Origin: Wocania arenilitoris
GTDB taxonomy: Bacteria > Bacteroidota > Bacteroidia > Flavobacteriales > Flavobacteriaceae
DNA: 64,000 nt
Assembly (NCBI RefSeq): GCF_021728535.1
Contig: NZ_JAKKDU010000009.1
Coordinates: forward strand, 1 to 64,000
Direction of reading: 5' to 3'
The position numbers were made by a program, and so were the translations under genes. Below are positions 18,349 through 27,521 of the stretch, in pieces. The notes under the pieces are model-generated. The model was not told where the DNA came from. It was given only the letters and a program-made list of their open reading frames with translations, and ran no database searches. Position 1 is the stretch's first letter. Each line of letters starts with the position of its first letter.

Positions 18349-19304
18349 TTAAAGCCCATAAACACCACCTTCTTTAGCAAAATTAAATCCAAGATTTTTA
18401 ATGATCTCTTTTAATCTATGTTTATTTTTTAATGTAGGATTGGTATGATTAAAATGGATAGGTGAATTTTATTTTTTGTTTCTTTTGATTCATTTTTAAA
18501 TAATGTTGTTGTCTCGGTAGTAAAAGGGTAAGGTATTTTACTCATATCCCTATCTAGTTTGGCGTCTCTAAAAAAAGATGTATCTAAAAAAGCATAATCA
18601 ACTTTTTTAACCTCATCAACAATATTTTTATGCCAAACATGCCATTTATCAATATCAGGGATAAATAACGCAGATTTATTTTGTCCTTCAATTTTATAGC
18701 CAACGGTTTCAGAATATTCATCAAGATGTGGCACTAAAAAAGGGGTGGTTTTTAAATTTGAATGCAATACAATTGTAGAGTCGTTTTCAAGGAGTATTTA
18801 AATTAATATTATTTTAAACTTACCAATTTGGCTCCATGGTCCATTATCTTCTAAATACGCTTTCATTTTTGGCATTGGCATAAACAGGAATGTTATTTCC
18901 GCCTAAAGCTTCTCTCCCAAAATACATAAGCCCAGTGTAATGCCCAATGTGTGCATGTATTAAAAAAACACCATCAATCACTTTTATATTATCTAAATGG
19001 TTGCTTAATCTTTTTATTTGCTCAGTAATATCTGGAGTAGCATCAAATAGCCATTTTGTGTTTTGTCTTAAATCAATTAAACCCAAAGATGAAATTATTT
19101 TTTTGGCTCTTTGCCGTTGTAAAAAGCCTCACAACAAATTTTATTACAATTAATTTGAGAAAACTTTGTGTCTTGGACTATGCCTAAAACTGTAATATAT
19201 TGTTTTGTTTTTTTGGCTAGGTTTTCTATACTATTCTTTTTGTTTTTTTTACAATTGAAGATAGTGACACAACATATTAGGCATAGTATTTGAAATAACT
19301 TCAT
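18349..19304 (-). pseudogene. Broken MBL-fold (PqqB-like) metallohydrolase lipoprotein
   Basis: Pieces of one protein run in order on the minus strand in different frames: signal plus lipobox MKLFQILCLICCVTIFNC and YITVLGIVQD (from 19304); SLGLIDLRQNTKWLFDATPD and the metal motif HAHIGHYTGL (19090-18890); MPKMKAYLEDNGPWSQ (near 18840); FLVPHLDEYSETVGY and ALFIPDIDKWH (18770-18640); and IHFNHTNPTL to the stop at 18349. At least four single-base shifts separate them, one beside a run of seven A (minus strand) near 19090. The HxHxxH zinc motif survives. With this many lesions the gene is decayed, not mis-sequenced. The intact family is a conserved flavobacterial MBL-fold lipoprotein of unknown role. 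Confidence 0.85.
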
Positions 19305-19346
19305 TATTAAAAATATATCTTTGTTAAATATATAAAACATAAAATT

Positions 19347-20051
19347 ATGATTCGTAAGTTTTTAGCAATCTTCTTAATATTCAACCTTACTGCTTGTGCA
19401 GAATTACAAGAAATAGCAAAACAATTACCTCAAAGTGGAGGCTTAGGCAATGCTGAAATAGCTTCTGGACTCAGACAAGCTTTGGATTTTGGAATAGACA
19501 AACAAGTAACTAAGCTAACACAAAAAGACGGATTTTTTAAAAACAAACTGGTAAAGATTTTATTACCAGAAGAATTACAAAAAGTAGATAAAACATTACG
19601 TGATATTGGTTTAGGAAATTTAGCCGATGAAGGTTTAAAAGTACTAAACAGAGCTGCTGAAGATGCCGTTAAAGAAGCCACACCAATTTTTGTAAATGCT
19701 GTTAAAGACATTACGTTTGCAGATGCTAAAAACATATTGCTAGGTTCTGATAATGCAGCAACGCAATATTTAACTAGCAAAACAGAAATGGCTTTATACG
19801 ATAAATTTAATCCAGTAATTAAAAACTCGTTTAGTAAAGTTGGAGCAGACCAAATATGGGAGAATTTAATTAACAGATACAACAGTATTCCATTTACCAA
19901 TAATGTGAATCCTGATTTAACCGATTATGTTACTGGTGAAGCACTAAAAGGTGTATATACCATGATTGCGGTTGAAGAAAAAGAAATACGTAATAAAGTC
20001 TCATCTAGAACAACCGATTTATTGAAGCGTGTGTTTGCATTGCAGGATTAA
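19347..20051 (+). CDS. DUF4197 lipoprotein
   Basis: The signal sequence ends in LTACA (Cys17), so it is an envelope lipoprotein. The rest matches DUF4197: GLRQALDFGIDKQV near 43-56, LLPEEL, a helical core and the C-terminal GVYTMIAVEEKEIRNKVSSR. The fold is mostly helical and the function is not known. It is transcribed alone, divergent from the MBL-fold pseudogene with 42 bases between start codons. Confidence 0.85.
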   Translation: MIRKFLAIFLIFNLTACAELQEIAKQLPQSGGLGNAEIASGLRQALDFGIDKQVTKLTQKDGFFKNKLVKILLPEELQKVDKTLRDIGLGNLADEGLKVLNRAAEDAVKEATPIFVNAVKDITFADAKNILLGSDNAATQYLTSKTEMALYDKFNPVIKNSFSKVGADQIWENLINRYNSIPFTNNVNPDLTDYVTGEALKGVYTMIAVEEKEIRNKVSSRTTDLLKRVFALQD

Positions 20052-20068
20052 AACACATTTTAAAAATC

Positions 20069-20083
20069 CTTCCCGTTGGGAAG
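20069..20083. terminator. Short hairpin between convergent genes
   Basis: CTTCCC-GTT-GGGAAG (20069-20083) is a compact perfect stem between the DUF4197 gene and the convergent DUF1579-like gene. An A-run precedes it, giving a weak U tract on the minus-strand transcript. It probably ends one or both transcripts. Confidence 0.4.
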
Positions 20084-20086
20084 AAC

Positions 20087-20593
20087 TTAATTTTCTTTCT
20101 TATACAACCCATCAAAAGCCACAGTAATATCTTTATCATTGGTAATGGTTTCCCAATACTGTCGTACGGTTCCATCATCATTTTTTGTCCAAGTTACACG
20201 ATGATAAAACGGTTCACCCTTTTGATTTTTGGCAATATCGGTTTTTAAAATCATTTGGTTGCCTACTCTATTTCCCTTTAAATGTAAGCTTCCTCCTTGG
20301 TTATCAATCCATATTTGTTCCCATTGCTTAGTTTTAGCATTATAAAAATTGTTGCTTGTTCCTGTGAAATTCCCTTTAGCACTAATCCAATTTTCACGAA
20401 GGATGCAGTTATTCTGAATTTTATCAATTTGGTTTGTTCCAGCAGCAGTCCCGTCAGGATTAGTAACATTCCAGTTGCCAATCCAAAAATCGAATTCTGC
20501 ATGTTTTTCGGTACAACACCCACAATTGTTAGTTTGCGAAAAGCCAGAAACCAATACAAACAAGATCATTAAAGAGCTTACTAAAGTTTTCAT
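20087..20593 (-). CDS. Exported DUF1579-like protein
   Basis: Starting at 20593 (MKTLVSSLMILFVLVSG) gives a normal signal peptide. The mature part begins NNCGCCTEKHAEFDFWIGNW. The FDFWIGNWNV motif, followed by repeated antiparallel strands (NFYNAKTKQWEQIWID, FYHRVTWTKNDDGTVRQYWE), is the hallmark of a small lipocalin-like/DUF1579-type family. No catalytic residues are known. The mature N-terminus is Cys-rich (CGCC), which could bind metal or form disulfides. Function unknown. Confidence 0.7.
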   Translation of the reverse strand: MKTLVSSLMILFVLVSGFSQTNNCGCCTEKHAEFDFWIGNWNVTNPDGTAAGTNQIDKIQNNCILRENWISAKGNFTGTSNNFYNAKTKQWEQIWIDNQGGSLHLKGNRVGNQMILKTDIAKNQKGEPFYHRVTWTKNDDGTVRQYWETITNDKDITVAFDGLYKKEN

Positions 20594-20775
20594 GTAAAAC
20601 AAGTTTAGTTAGTGTTTTAAAGTTATTAAATAGGCATGCAATAAGGCTTCATATTAACAAAACATTATCACTATTCATCTTTATTTATTTGAAAATCAAA
20701 AAAATTAATGACCAGCCTTTTCTTCGTTTTAAATAAAAAAATGCATATTTATTAACGTTACTTTCACACTTAAAA

Positions 20776-20973
20776 ATGAACAGAATTGATATTATAAAGA
20801 GCAATCAAACAAAGCTTAATGAACGTTATAAAGAACTTATTGAGCAAGCCTATAATTTTCGTCAAACTGATTCTGCTTTGAGTGATATTTCTGAATATAA
20901 AGCTATAAAACTTCTAAATAAACTTAACAGACTTAAGTATTTATCAAGAGAACTAACGCAAACTCCTGCTTAG
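20776..20973 (+). CDS. Small helical conserved-type protein
   Basis: 65 residues, charged and predicted wholly helical (heptad-like Leu/Ile spacing in KAIKLLNKLNRLKYLSREL). It is preceded by an A-rich leader typical of Bacteroidota translation starts. No family recognised. It lies alone between two unrelated genes. Confidence 0.55.
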   Translation: MNRIDIIKSNQTKLNERYKELIEQAYNFRQTDSALSDISEYKAIKLLNKLNRLKYLSRELTQTPA

Positions 20974-21048
20974 TTTTGCAATTTTTTAACGTTTACACAA
21001 CATCTAAAAAACTGATTTACACGTACTTTATATATAAAAAAGAACGTT

Positions 21049-21195
21049 ATGAGTCAACATTTTTGTAAAGTTGGAAAAATTAAACCCAACCTAAGTAAAT
21101 TTATGAGTCTAAAGGAATTAGAAATTAAAATTGCAAATTTTGTAGAGGATACTACAAAGCTTGAAACGCCTCAAGATTTAAGCGCAAGTTTTTAA
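21049..21195 (+). CDS. Possible 48-residue small ORF
   Basis: An ATG at 21049 opens a 48-residue frame (begins MSQHFCKVGKIKPNLSKF, ends LSASF) in the 175-base gap downstream of the 65-residue gene. Its end overlaps the convergent BtuF-like gene by 44 bases. No homology recognised. Listed because the frame fills an otherwise empty gap, but it may be chance. Confidence 0.2.
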   Translation: MSQHFCKVGKIKPNLSKFMSLKELEIKIANFVEDTTKLETPQDLSASF

Positions 21196-21967
21196 AATAA
21201 GTAAACACTTTTGTAAGCCTAGACCCGTACCACGAAAACATTTCTCCATCTACTAATTCTATAGTTGCATTGGGGTAAAATGTTTGCAGTTCTTTTTTAT
21301 GCAAATTTTTAAAAGGAAAAGGTTCGCTTGATAATAAAACTACATCTACATCTTTGTAAATTGTTGAGTTATTCAACTCTATTTCTGGATAACGCGTTTT
21401 AGTTTCGTAAACATTTTCAAAGTTATTTAAGCCCAAAACATAATTAATAAAAGTACTATTTGCGGCAACCATCCATGGGTTTTTCCAAATAAAATAAACT
21501 ACTTTTAATATTGGTTTTTTTTGAATGAATGTTTTAAAATCGTCCGCTTCTTTTTGAATTTTGTTTACAATTTTTAAAGCTTCTTCTTTTTTATCGAAAA
21601 GTGATCCGTATTGACTTATAAGCTGCAAGCTATCTTCAATATTAAATATATCTGATACATGTGTGCTACATATTTTCTGGCAAGCCTCAACAATTTCTTT
21701 TGTGTTTTCTTCTTTATTACAAAGAATTATATCTGGGTTTAAACTTTGTATTTTATCAATGTTAATATGCTTTGTACCACCAACTATTGTTTTCGATTTT
21801 TTTAGATGAATAGGATGCACACAAAATTTAGTTACACCAACAATACTAGTTTCTAAACCTAAATCTACCAACAATTCGGTTTGACTTGGCACTAGAGATA
21901 CGATTCGTTTTGGTGTATTTTTTAGATAAAGTTTACGATTAAGCTGGTCTTGAATTTGTTTCGTCAT
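21152..21967 (-). CDS. Helical-backbone metal/cofactor receptor (BtuF-like) without signal peptide
   Basis: The TroA/BtuF-type periplasmic-binding fold is visible: RIVSLVPSQTELLVDLGL (21-38), VVGGTKHINIDKI-like IVGGTKHINIDKIQSLNPDI (61-80) and a long connecting helix, ending in VDGEMFSWYGSRL. There is no signal peptide or lipobox, unlike ABC substrate-binding proteins. No permease or ATPase lies next to it. Cytosolic members of this family occur in Bacteroidota and their ligand (corrinoid, haem or siderophore) is uncertain. It is followed, in the same direction, by pyrF at 94 bases. Confidence 0.75.
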   Translation of the reverse strand: MTKQIQDQLNRKLYLKNTPKRIVSLVPSQTELLVDLGLETSIVGVTKFCVHPIHLKKSKTIVGGTKHINIDKIQSLNPDIILCNKEENTKEIVEACQKICSTHVSDIFNIEDSLQLISQYGSLFDKKEEALKIVNKIQKEADDFKTFIQKKPILKVVYFIWKNPWMVAANSTFINYVLGLNNFENVYETKTRYPEIELNNSTIYKDVDVVLLSSEPFPFKNLHKKELQTFYPNATIELVDGEMFSWYGSRLTKVFTYFKNLRLNLEAFQAL

Positions 21968-22061
21968 AGCGAAGAAAATTTATAATTTTCTGTGGCTATC
22001 TCACAATCGTTTGTAAAGATTCCCACATTTCGGCTGCGCTCAATGCAAGCTTTTATCACTC

Positions 22062-22883
22062 TTAAAAATGACGGTTCAATTCCACAGCCATTTGCTTTTG
22101 AAGTTCTTCCGCTTTTAAAGCTGCGGCTTGTGCAAAATCTTTTTCTTTAGATGCATAAATAATACCTCGAGAAGAATTAATAAGTAGTCCTACTTGGGAA
22201 TTCATTCCGTATTTACAAACATCTTGTAAATTCCCGCCTTGTGCTCCAACTCCAGGAACCAGTAAAAAACTATCTGGTATAATTTGTCTAATATCTGCTA
22301 AAAACTTTGCTTTGGTAGCACCAACTACATACATTAAATTTTTAGAGTTTTTGTATGTTTTTGATGTTTCTAAAACTTGCTTGTACAATTCTTTTCCATC
22401 AACAGCTTTGGTTTGAAAATCATATGCACCTTGATTAGATGTTAACGCTAAAAGAATTGTATGCTTATCTTCAAACGCTAAAAACGGTTCTATAGAATCT
22501 TTCCCCATATATGGAGCTACAGTAACACTATCAAAAGCTAAATCCTCAAAAAAAGCTTTGGCATACATGGTACTTGTATTGCCAATATCACCACGTTTTG
22601 CATCAGCTATGGTAAAGATTTCAGGATACTTTTTGTTTAAATAATTAATCGTTTTTTCTAGAGATTTCCACCCTTTTAAACCATATGCTTCATAAAACGC
22701 TGTATTGGGTTTATAAGCTACGCATAAATGATGTGTGGCATCAATAATAGCTCTATTGAATGCAAATATGGGGTCTTCTTCCTCTAAAAGATATTGTGGT
22801 ATTTTATTTAAATCGACATCTAATCCTATACATAGAAAGGATTTCTTTTTTTTAATTTCTTGAACTAGTTGTGTTGTATTCAC
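22062..22883 (-). CDS. pyrF: Orotidine-5'-phosphate decarboxylase (type 2)
   Basis: Catalyses OMP to UMP, the last step of de novo pyrimidine synthesis. The catalytic motif [12 protein letters not shown] (about 92-103) and [10 protein letters not shown] near residue 19 identify it. The phosphate-binding end VPGVGAQGG is near 210. The 273-residue length matches the longer type 2 enzymes of Bacteroidota and mycobacteria. It follows prfA by 13 bases on the minus strand and is probably co-transcribed, a common flavobacterial arrangement. Confidence 0.95.
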   Translation of the reverse strand: MNTTQLVQEIKKKKSFLCIGLDVDLNKIPQYLLEEEDPIFAFNRAIIDATHHLCVAYKPNTAFYEAYGLKGWKSLEKTINYLNKKYPEIFTIADAKRGDIGNTSTMYAKAFFEDLAFDSVTVAPYMGKDSIEPFLAFEDKHTILLALTSNQGAYDFQTKAVDGKELYKQVLETSKTYKNSKNLMYVVGATKAKFLADIRQIIPDSFLLVPGVGAQGGNLQDVCKYGMNSQVGLLINSSRGIIYASKEKDFAQAAALKAEELQKQMAVELNRHF

Positions 22884-22896
22884 TTAATATAATTTG

Positions 22897-23973
22897 TCAT
22901 ATTACATCATCATTAGCCTTTAACTTCTCAGTGTTTTCAGCTAACATCAATTCGTCTATTATTTTTTGAATATCGCCATTTATAATATTCTGCAAATCAT
23001 AAAGCGTTAAACCAATTCTATGATCGGTAACACGCCCTTGTGGATAGTTATAGGTTCTGATTTTAGCACTTCTATCGCCAGAACTTACCATACTACCACG
23101 CTTAGCAGCATCTTCTTCTTGTTTTTTAGCCAATTCTAAATCGTATAACCTTGAGCGTAATACTTTAAAAGCTTTTTCTTTGTTTTTGTGTTGTGATTTC
23201 TGGTCTTGACACTGCGCCACCAATCCTGTTGGTTCGTGTGTTAATCGCACCGCAGAATAGGTTGTGTTTACCGACTGCCCACCAGGACCCGACGAACAGA
23301 AAAAATCTATTCTTACATCTTTAGGATTGATTTCTACATCAAATTCTTCAGCCTCTGGAAACACCATACAGGTAGCTGCACTTGTATGCACACGTCCTTG
23401 AGTTTCAGTTTGTGGTACACGCTGTACTCGATGTACTCCTGCCTCAAATTTTAATGTGCCATAAACATCCTCACCAGAAACCTCAAATTGAATCTCTTTA
23501 AAACCACCGTTTGTACCTTCGCTAAAATCTACTGTACTTACTTTCCAGCCTTTACTCTCGCAATATTTGGTGTACATTCTAAACAAATCACCAGCAAAAA
23601 TACTTGCCTCATCTCCACCTGTTCCAGCACGCAATTCTACTACTGCGTTTTTAGAATCTTCAGGGTCTTTAGGTATTAAAAGCAATCTTATTTCTTCTTC
23701 TAATTTAGGAATGCCTTCTTTAGCTTCGTCATACTGCATTTTAGCCATTTCAATCATTTCATCATCACTTCCATCAGCGATGATAGCTTCTGCTTCTGTT
23801 AAATTATTTGTAAGTTCTATGTATTGCTCGCGCTTATCCATAAGAATTCGTAAGTCTTTATATTCTCTATTAAGCTCTACATAACGCTTTTGATTGGTAA
23901 TTATATCGGGTTGGATAATTAAATCGCTAACCTCATCAAAACGTTGTTTTACTATTTGTAATTTCTCTAGCAT
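22897..23973 (-). CDS. prfA: Peptide chain release factor 1
   Basis: Recognises UAA/UAG stop codons. The domain order is an N-terminal coiled helical domain (1-110), the codon-recognition domain (region [15 protein letters not shown], 185-199) and the GGQ peptidyl-hydrolysis motif ([15 protein letters not shown] at 231-233). The C-terminus carries [18 protein letters not shown]. The length of 358 residues is standard. It is first in a short operon with pyrF. Confidence 0.98.
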   Translation of the reverse strand: MLEKLQIVKQRFDEVSDLIIQPDIITNQKRYVELNREYKDLRILMDKREQYIELTNNLTEAEAIIADGSDDEMIEMAKMQYDEAKEGIPKLEEEIRLLLIPKDPEDSKNAVVELRAGTGGDEASIFAGDLFRMYTKYCESKGWKVSTVDFSEGTNGGFKEIQFEVSGEDVYGTLKFEAGVHRVQRVPQTETQGRVHTSAATCMVFPEAEEFDVEINPKDVRIDFFCSSGPGGQSVNTTYSAVRLTHEPTGLVAQCQDQKSQHKNKEKAFKVLRSRLYDLELAKKQEEDAAKRGSMVSSGDRSAKIRTYNYPQGRVTDHRIGLTLYDLQNIINGDIQKIIDELMLAENTEKLKANDDVI

Positions 23974-24092
23974 CTGCCTTTTTTATTGGTAGCCAAAAAT
24001 ACGATAATTTATGAATTTTTAGTACTATTAGCACATTGTTATAGGGTAATTGTTAGAATAATTTTTAAATATGTACGTTATTATACTAGGCT

Positions 24093-24383
24093 ATGCAACA
24101 ATTATTTTCCATATTATCATTTTACAAACGTTTTGTAATAATGTCTTTAGTATTAAACCCTATACTGCTTCTTTGGTGCAAGGGTGATATTTTATTAGTT
24201 TTGAGCTTAAAGCTGATTCTTGTATGTTTTTTATGGTACATTATAAACGAAACAACCGCAAAACGACTACTCGTTTTCTATAAAAACTTAGGGGTTTCTA
24301 CTTTAAAATTATTCTCTTTTTTATACCTTATCGATTTACTTTTAAGTATTCCTTTTCTTTTAATTTTTAAAGAGTTTTTATGA
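24093..24383 (+). CDS. Small polytopic membrane protein
   Basis: 96 residues with about three hydrophobic segments (MSLVLNPILLLW, LVLSLKLILVCFLWYI, LFSFLYLIDLLLSIPFLLI). No family recognised. Its stop overlaps the start of the following ABC ATPase by 4 bases (ATGA), so the two are translationally coupled and probably act together. It may be the membrane partner of that ATPase, although it is far too small for a typical permease. Confidence 0.6.
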   Translation: MQQLFSILSFYKRFVIMSLVLNPILLLWCKGDILLVLSLKLILVCFLWYIINETTAKRLLVFYKNLGVSTLKLFSFLYLIDLLLSIPFLLIFKEFL

Positions 24384-25042
24384 TTTTAGAAATAGACAAT
24401 GTTGAACTTTATTTTAAAGTCAAACGAATTCTTAATGGTGTTTATTTAAAAACTGAAACTGGAAAAATAACTGGAATCTTAGGAAGTAACGGATGTGGAA
24501 AAAGTTGCTTGTTAAAAATAATTTTTGGGAGTTTAAAACCAAAATACAAATTTGTAAGAATAGATAGTAAACCTATTTTAAAACCGCTTTATCAAACAAA
24601 ACTGGTAGCCTATTTACCTCAGCATCATTTTGTGCCAAATAGTATGAGAATTAAAACGGCTTTTAAGCTTTTTAAGGTGTCTTGGAATAACTTTATAGCT
24701 GATTTTGAATCGTTTTCGATTTTCAAAAACGTTAGTTTTAATAAACTATCGGGTGGAGAGCGCCGTTTAATAGAAACTTATATTATTCTAAAAAGTGATA
24801 AAAAAATCATTTTGTTAGATGAACCTTTTTCTCATTTAGCACCTTTACATATTGAAAAAGTAAAAGCTTTAATTTCAAAAGAAAAACAACATAAAATTAT
24901 TATAATAACCGATCATATGTATCGCCATATTATTGATACATCAGATAACATTTACCTTATTAAAGGCGGACACACCAAACTTATTAATGATTTAACAGAA
25001 CTTGAAGATTATAAATATTTAAGTTCAGGAACAATAAACTAA
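24380..25042 (+). CDS. ABC transporter ATP-binding protein
   Basis: All nucleotide-binding motifs are present: Walker A GSNGCGKSC (35-43), Q-loop region AYLPQHH, signature LSGGERR (near 124), Walker B IILLDEP, and the switch His in ITDHMYRH. The length of 220 residues is a bare ATPase subunit. It overlaps the small membrane gene upstream and the convergent DUF3078 gene downstream by 4 bases each. Substrate unknown. Confidence 0.88.
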   Translation: MILEIDNVELYFKVKRILNGVYLKTETGKITGILGSNGCGKSCLLKIIFGSLKPKYKFVRIDSKPILKPLYQTKLVAYLPQHHFVPNSMRIKTAFKLFKVSWNNFIADFESFSIFKNVSFNKLSGGERRLIETYIILKSDKKIILLDEPFSHLAPLHIEKVKALISKEKQHKIIIITDHMYRHIIDTSDNIYLIKGGHTKLINDLTELEDYKYLSSGTIN

Positions 25043-26010
25043 AAATCTACAGCAAAACCAACACCTAAAAACTGTTTCCATTGTATTTTTGCTCCAGCTT
25101 CTTCAAACTCACCTTCAACATCTGTTGGCTGTGTAGTTTTTACATCATCATCATACTTTAAATGAGAGCCAAAAGTAGCTCTTATAAAACTATTTACTTT
25201 AAAGTCGAAATCTACGCGCCAATCCATATCAACATTACCAAAATTATTAATATAATCGGTATATAAATTTACTTGATGCACCATGGTTACATTTTCCGCT
25301 ACTTGCATTTTGTAGCTGTTTGTTAACAAAATACCTACCTCTTCTCTTATGCGTTCACCATCTACAATTACATCACCATTGACATCTAAAACAGCTGGTG
25401 TAACACCAAAAGACCCTGCATTTGCTAAATCTTCATCTAAAACAAATGTTGCTTTTAATGTTATTGGCGAGAAATAAAAAGATAACTCTTCAATGTCTTT
25501 ACCATACTCCATTCCTCCACCAAAAAACAAATAACCCGGAGCCATTAACCTAGAAATTGGATTATCGGTGTTTGGATATTTATAACCGTTTGTTAGCTGT
25601 GTTCTAAAATTAAGCTTTGCCGAATAAAACCAATTAGATTTTTCATCTGGCTTATAACCAATATTAGAGTTGATTTCGAACAAATCATCAGTTTTTCTTA
25701 TCTCTCTACCTTGTTGTTTGTTTATTCCGTAGCGCGTTAAAACATTATTAGTCCAGAAAAAATACTTGTCTTTGTAATTAGCTTCAGACCTAAATCCAAC
25801 CAAACCAGAAATCGAGTTACTACCACCAGCATTCCAATTAACAAAAGCAACTTCGCTTAAATCGAAAGTAGCCCTATTTTTTCTTGTCCATTCTGGTCTC
25901 AATTCTTTGAGTTCGTCTTTAGGTTGAATAGGTTTAATAAATAAAGAATCTGGTTGAGCAAAAGCAAATTGAATGCAAAAGCAAAATAAAGCTATAAGCG
26001 TTTTTTTCAT
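25039..26010 (-). CDS. DUF3078 protein, probable outer-membrane beta-barrel
   Basis: A signal peptide (to AQPDS) is followed by WTRKNRATFDLSEVAFVNWN, the DUF3078 hallmark (NWNAGGSNS), then alternating amphipathic strands with an aromatic girdle and a C-terminal GVGFAVDF ending in Phe, as outer-membrane barrels do. Function unknown. It is monocistronic, with purM upstream at 73 bases. Confidence 0.82.
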   Translation of the reverse strand: MKKTLIALFCFCIQFAFAQPDSLFIKPIQPKDELKELRPEWTRKNRATFDLSEVAFVNWNAGGSNSISGLVGFRSEANYKDKYFFWTNNVLTRYGINKQQGREIRKTDDLFEINSNIGYKPDEKSNWFYSAKLNFRTQLTNGYKYPNTDNPISRLMAPGYLFFGGGMEYGKDIEELSFYFSPITLKATFVLDEDLANAGSFGVTPAVLDVNGDVIVDGERIREEVGILLTNSYKMQVAENVTMVHQVNLYTDYINNFGNVDMDWRVDFDFKVNSFIRATFGSHLKYDDDVKTTQPTDVEGEFEEAGAKIQWKQFLGVGFAVDF

Positions 26011-26083
26011 AATTAGTGTTGGATATAATTTAAATTACGATTCATATCAAAAATCATTCCAGTTTAACAAAAAATAAGGGATT

Positions 26084-27262
26084 CTAATAATTAAACTCTC
26101 CAAATTCAGATTTTATTGTAAGCTTCTTGGTTTTAGAAGCCTCAACTCTACCAATTATTTTAGCATCAACATGAAAAGATTTTGATATTGCAATAATATC
26201 ATCTGCAATTTCTGGGCTTACATAAAGCTCCATTCTGTGCCCACAATTAAACACTTGATACATTTCTTTCCAATCTGTTTTACTTTGCTCTTGAATTAAT
26301 TTGAATAATGGAGGAATAGGAAACATATTATCTTTTATAATATGAAATTCATCAACAAAATGAAGAATTTTAGTCTGTGCACCACCAGAACAATGCACCA
26401 TACCATGTATGGTCTCAGCATTATATTTTGATAAAATACTTTTAATTATTGGCGCATAAGTACGCGTTGGAGATAATACTAGCTTACCTGCATCAATTGG
26501 CGCATTATAAACTTTATCAGTTAATTTAACACCACCAGAATACACTAAATCCTCTGGAACTGAAGCATCAAAACTCTCAGGGTATTTTTCAGCTAAATAT
26601 TTACTAAACACATCGTGTCTTGCCGATGTTAAACCATTACTTCCCATGCCGCCATTATATCCTTTCTCGTAAGTAGCTTGCCCAAAACTTTCTAAACCAA
26701 CAATAACATCTCCAGATTTGATATTTGCGTTATCTATAACATCACTTCGTTTCATGCGTGCAGTAACGGTAGAATCTACAATAATGGTGCGCACCAAATC
26801 GCCAACATCGGCAGTTTCTCCACCCGTAGAATGAATGGTTACTCCAAACGATTTTAAATCTTCAAGTAACTCTTCAGTACCATTAATAATTGCTGAAATA
26901 ACTTCTCCTGGAATTAAGTTTTTGTTTCTTCCAATGGTTGAAGACAGCATAATATTATCGGTCGCGCCAACACACAACAAATCGTCTATATTCATTATAA
27001 GTGCATCTTGTGCAATGCCTTTCCAAACTGAAATATCTCCAGTTTCTTTCCAATACATATAAGCTAACGATGATTTAGTTCCTGCGCCATCGGCATGCAT
27101 TATCAAGCAATAATCTTCATCATTTGTTAAATAATCTGGAACAATTTTACAGAATGCCTTTGGGAACAACCCTTTATCTATATTTTTTATAGCATTGTGC
27201 ACATCTTCTTTTGATGCCGAAACACCGCGTTGTGCATATCGTTTAGAAACTTCTTGACTCAT
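26084..27262 (-). CDS. purM: Phosphoribosylformylglycinamidine cyclo-ligase-type AIR synthase
   Basis: Produces 5-aminoimidazole ribotide in purine synthesis. The start MSQEVSKRYAQRGVSASKEDV matches the Bacteroidota form. HADGAGTKSSLAY (near 55) and the NIDDLLCVGA metal/ATP region are followed by TGGETADVGDLV. A longer protein (392 residues) than the E. coli enzyme (about 345), as usual in this phylum. Transcribed alone. Confidence 0.92.
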   Translation of the reverse strand: MSQEVSKRYAQRGVSASKEDVHNAIKNIDKGLFPKAFCKIVPDYLTNDEDYCLIMHADGAGTKSSLAYMYWKETGDISVWKGIAQDALIMNIDDLLCVGATDNIMLSSTIGRNKNLIPGEVISAIINGTEELLEDLKSFGVTIHSTGGETADVGDLVRTIIVDSTVTARMKRSDVIDNANIKSGDVIVGLESFGQATYEKGYNGGMGSNGLTSARHDVFSKYLAEKYPESFDASVPEDLVYSGGVKLTDKVYNAPIDAGKLVLSPTRTYAPIIKSILSKYNAETIHGMVHCSGGAQTKILHFVDEFHIIKDNMFPIPPLFKLIQEQSKTDWKEMYQVFNCGHRMELYVSPEIADDIIAISKSFHVDAKIIGRVEASKTKKLTIKSEFGEFNY

Positions 27263-27421
27263 AATAAATTATTGTGATGCAAAAGTAAAGTAATATTTTA
27301 AAATTGACGCTCTTTCATTAAAAATGAAACAAGTATTTATTAACGGTTTTTCAAACAAACTATGAATTGAAATAAAACCATTTACAGAGAATATATTTTC
27401 TTGACTTTATCAGAAAAATTG

Positions 27422-27474
27422 CCGACCTTCGTTTAACGGCGGATATAAACCATATTAGCAGACAGTTTATATCC
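27422..27474. repeat. Left boundary hairpin of the atypical block
   Basis: A perfect 10-bp inverted repeat, GGATATAAAC (27441-27450) and GTTTATATCC (27465-27474). It is flanked on the outer side by a conserved tail that reads on the minus strand CCGTTAAACGAAGGTCGGCA (27420-27439). A related tail, CCGCTAAACGAACCTTCCCA, follows a different hairpin at the right end of the block (31080-31099) in the opposite orientation. GTTTAAC (27431-27437) fits the integron core patterns RYYYAAC/GTTRRRY, but no complete attC is shown. Confidence 0.5.
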
Positions 27475-27521
27475 TAAAATCATTGTAGGTAATTAAACGA
27501 TAACAGTAAACAAAAAATAGA

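Noticed and set aside
18349-19304. Sequencing error as the cause of the MBL-fold frame breaks
   Set aside because: Several separate shifts occur, and most are outside homopolymers.
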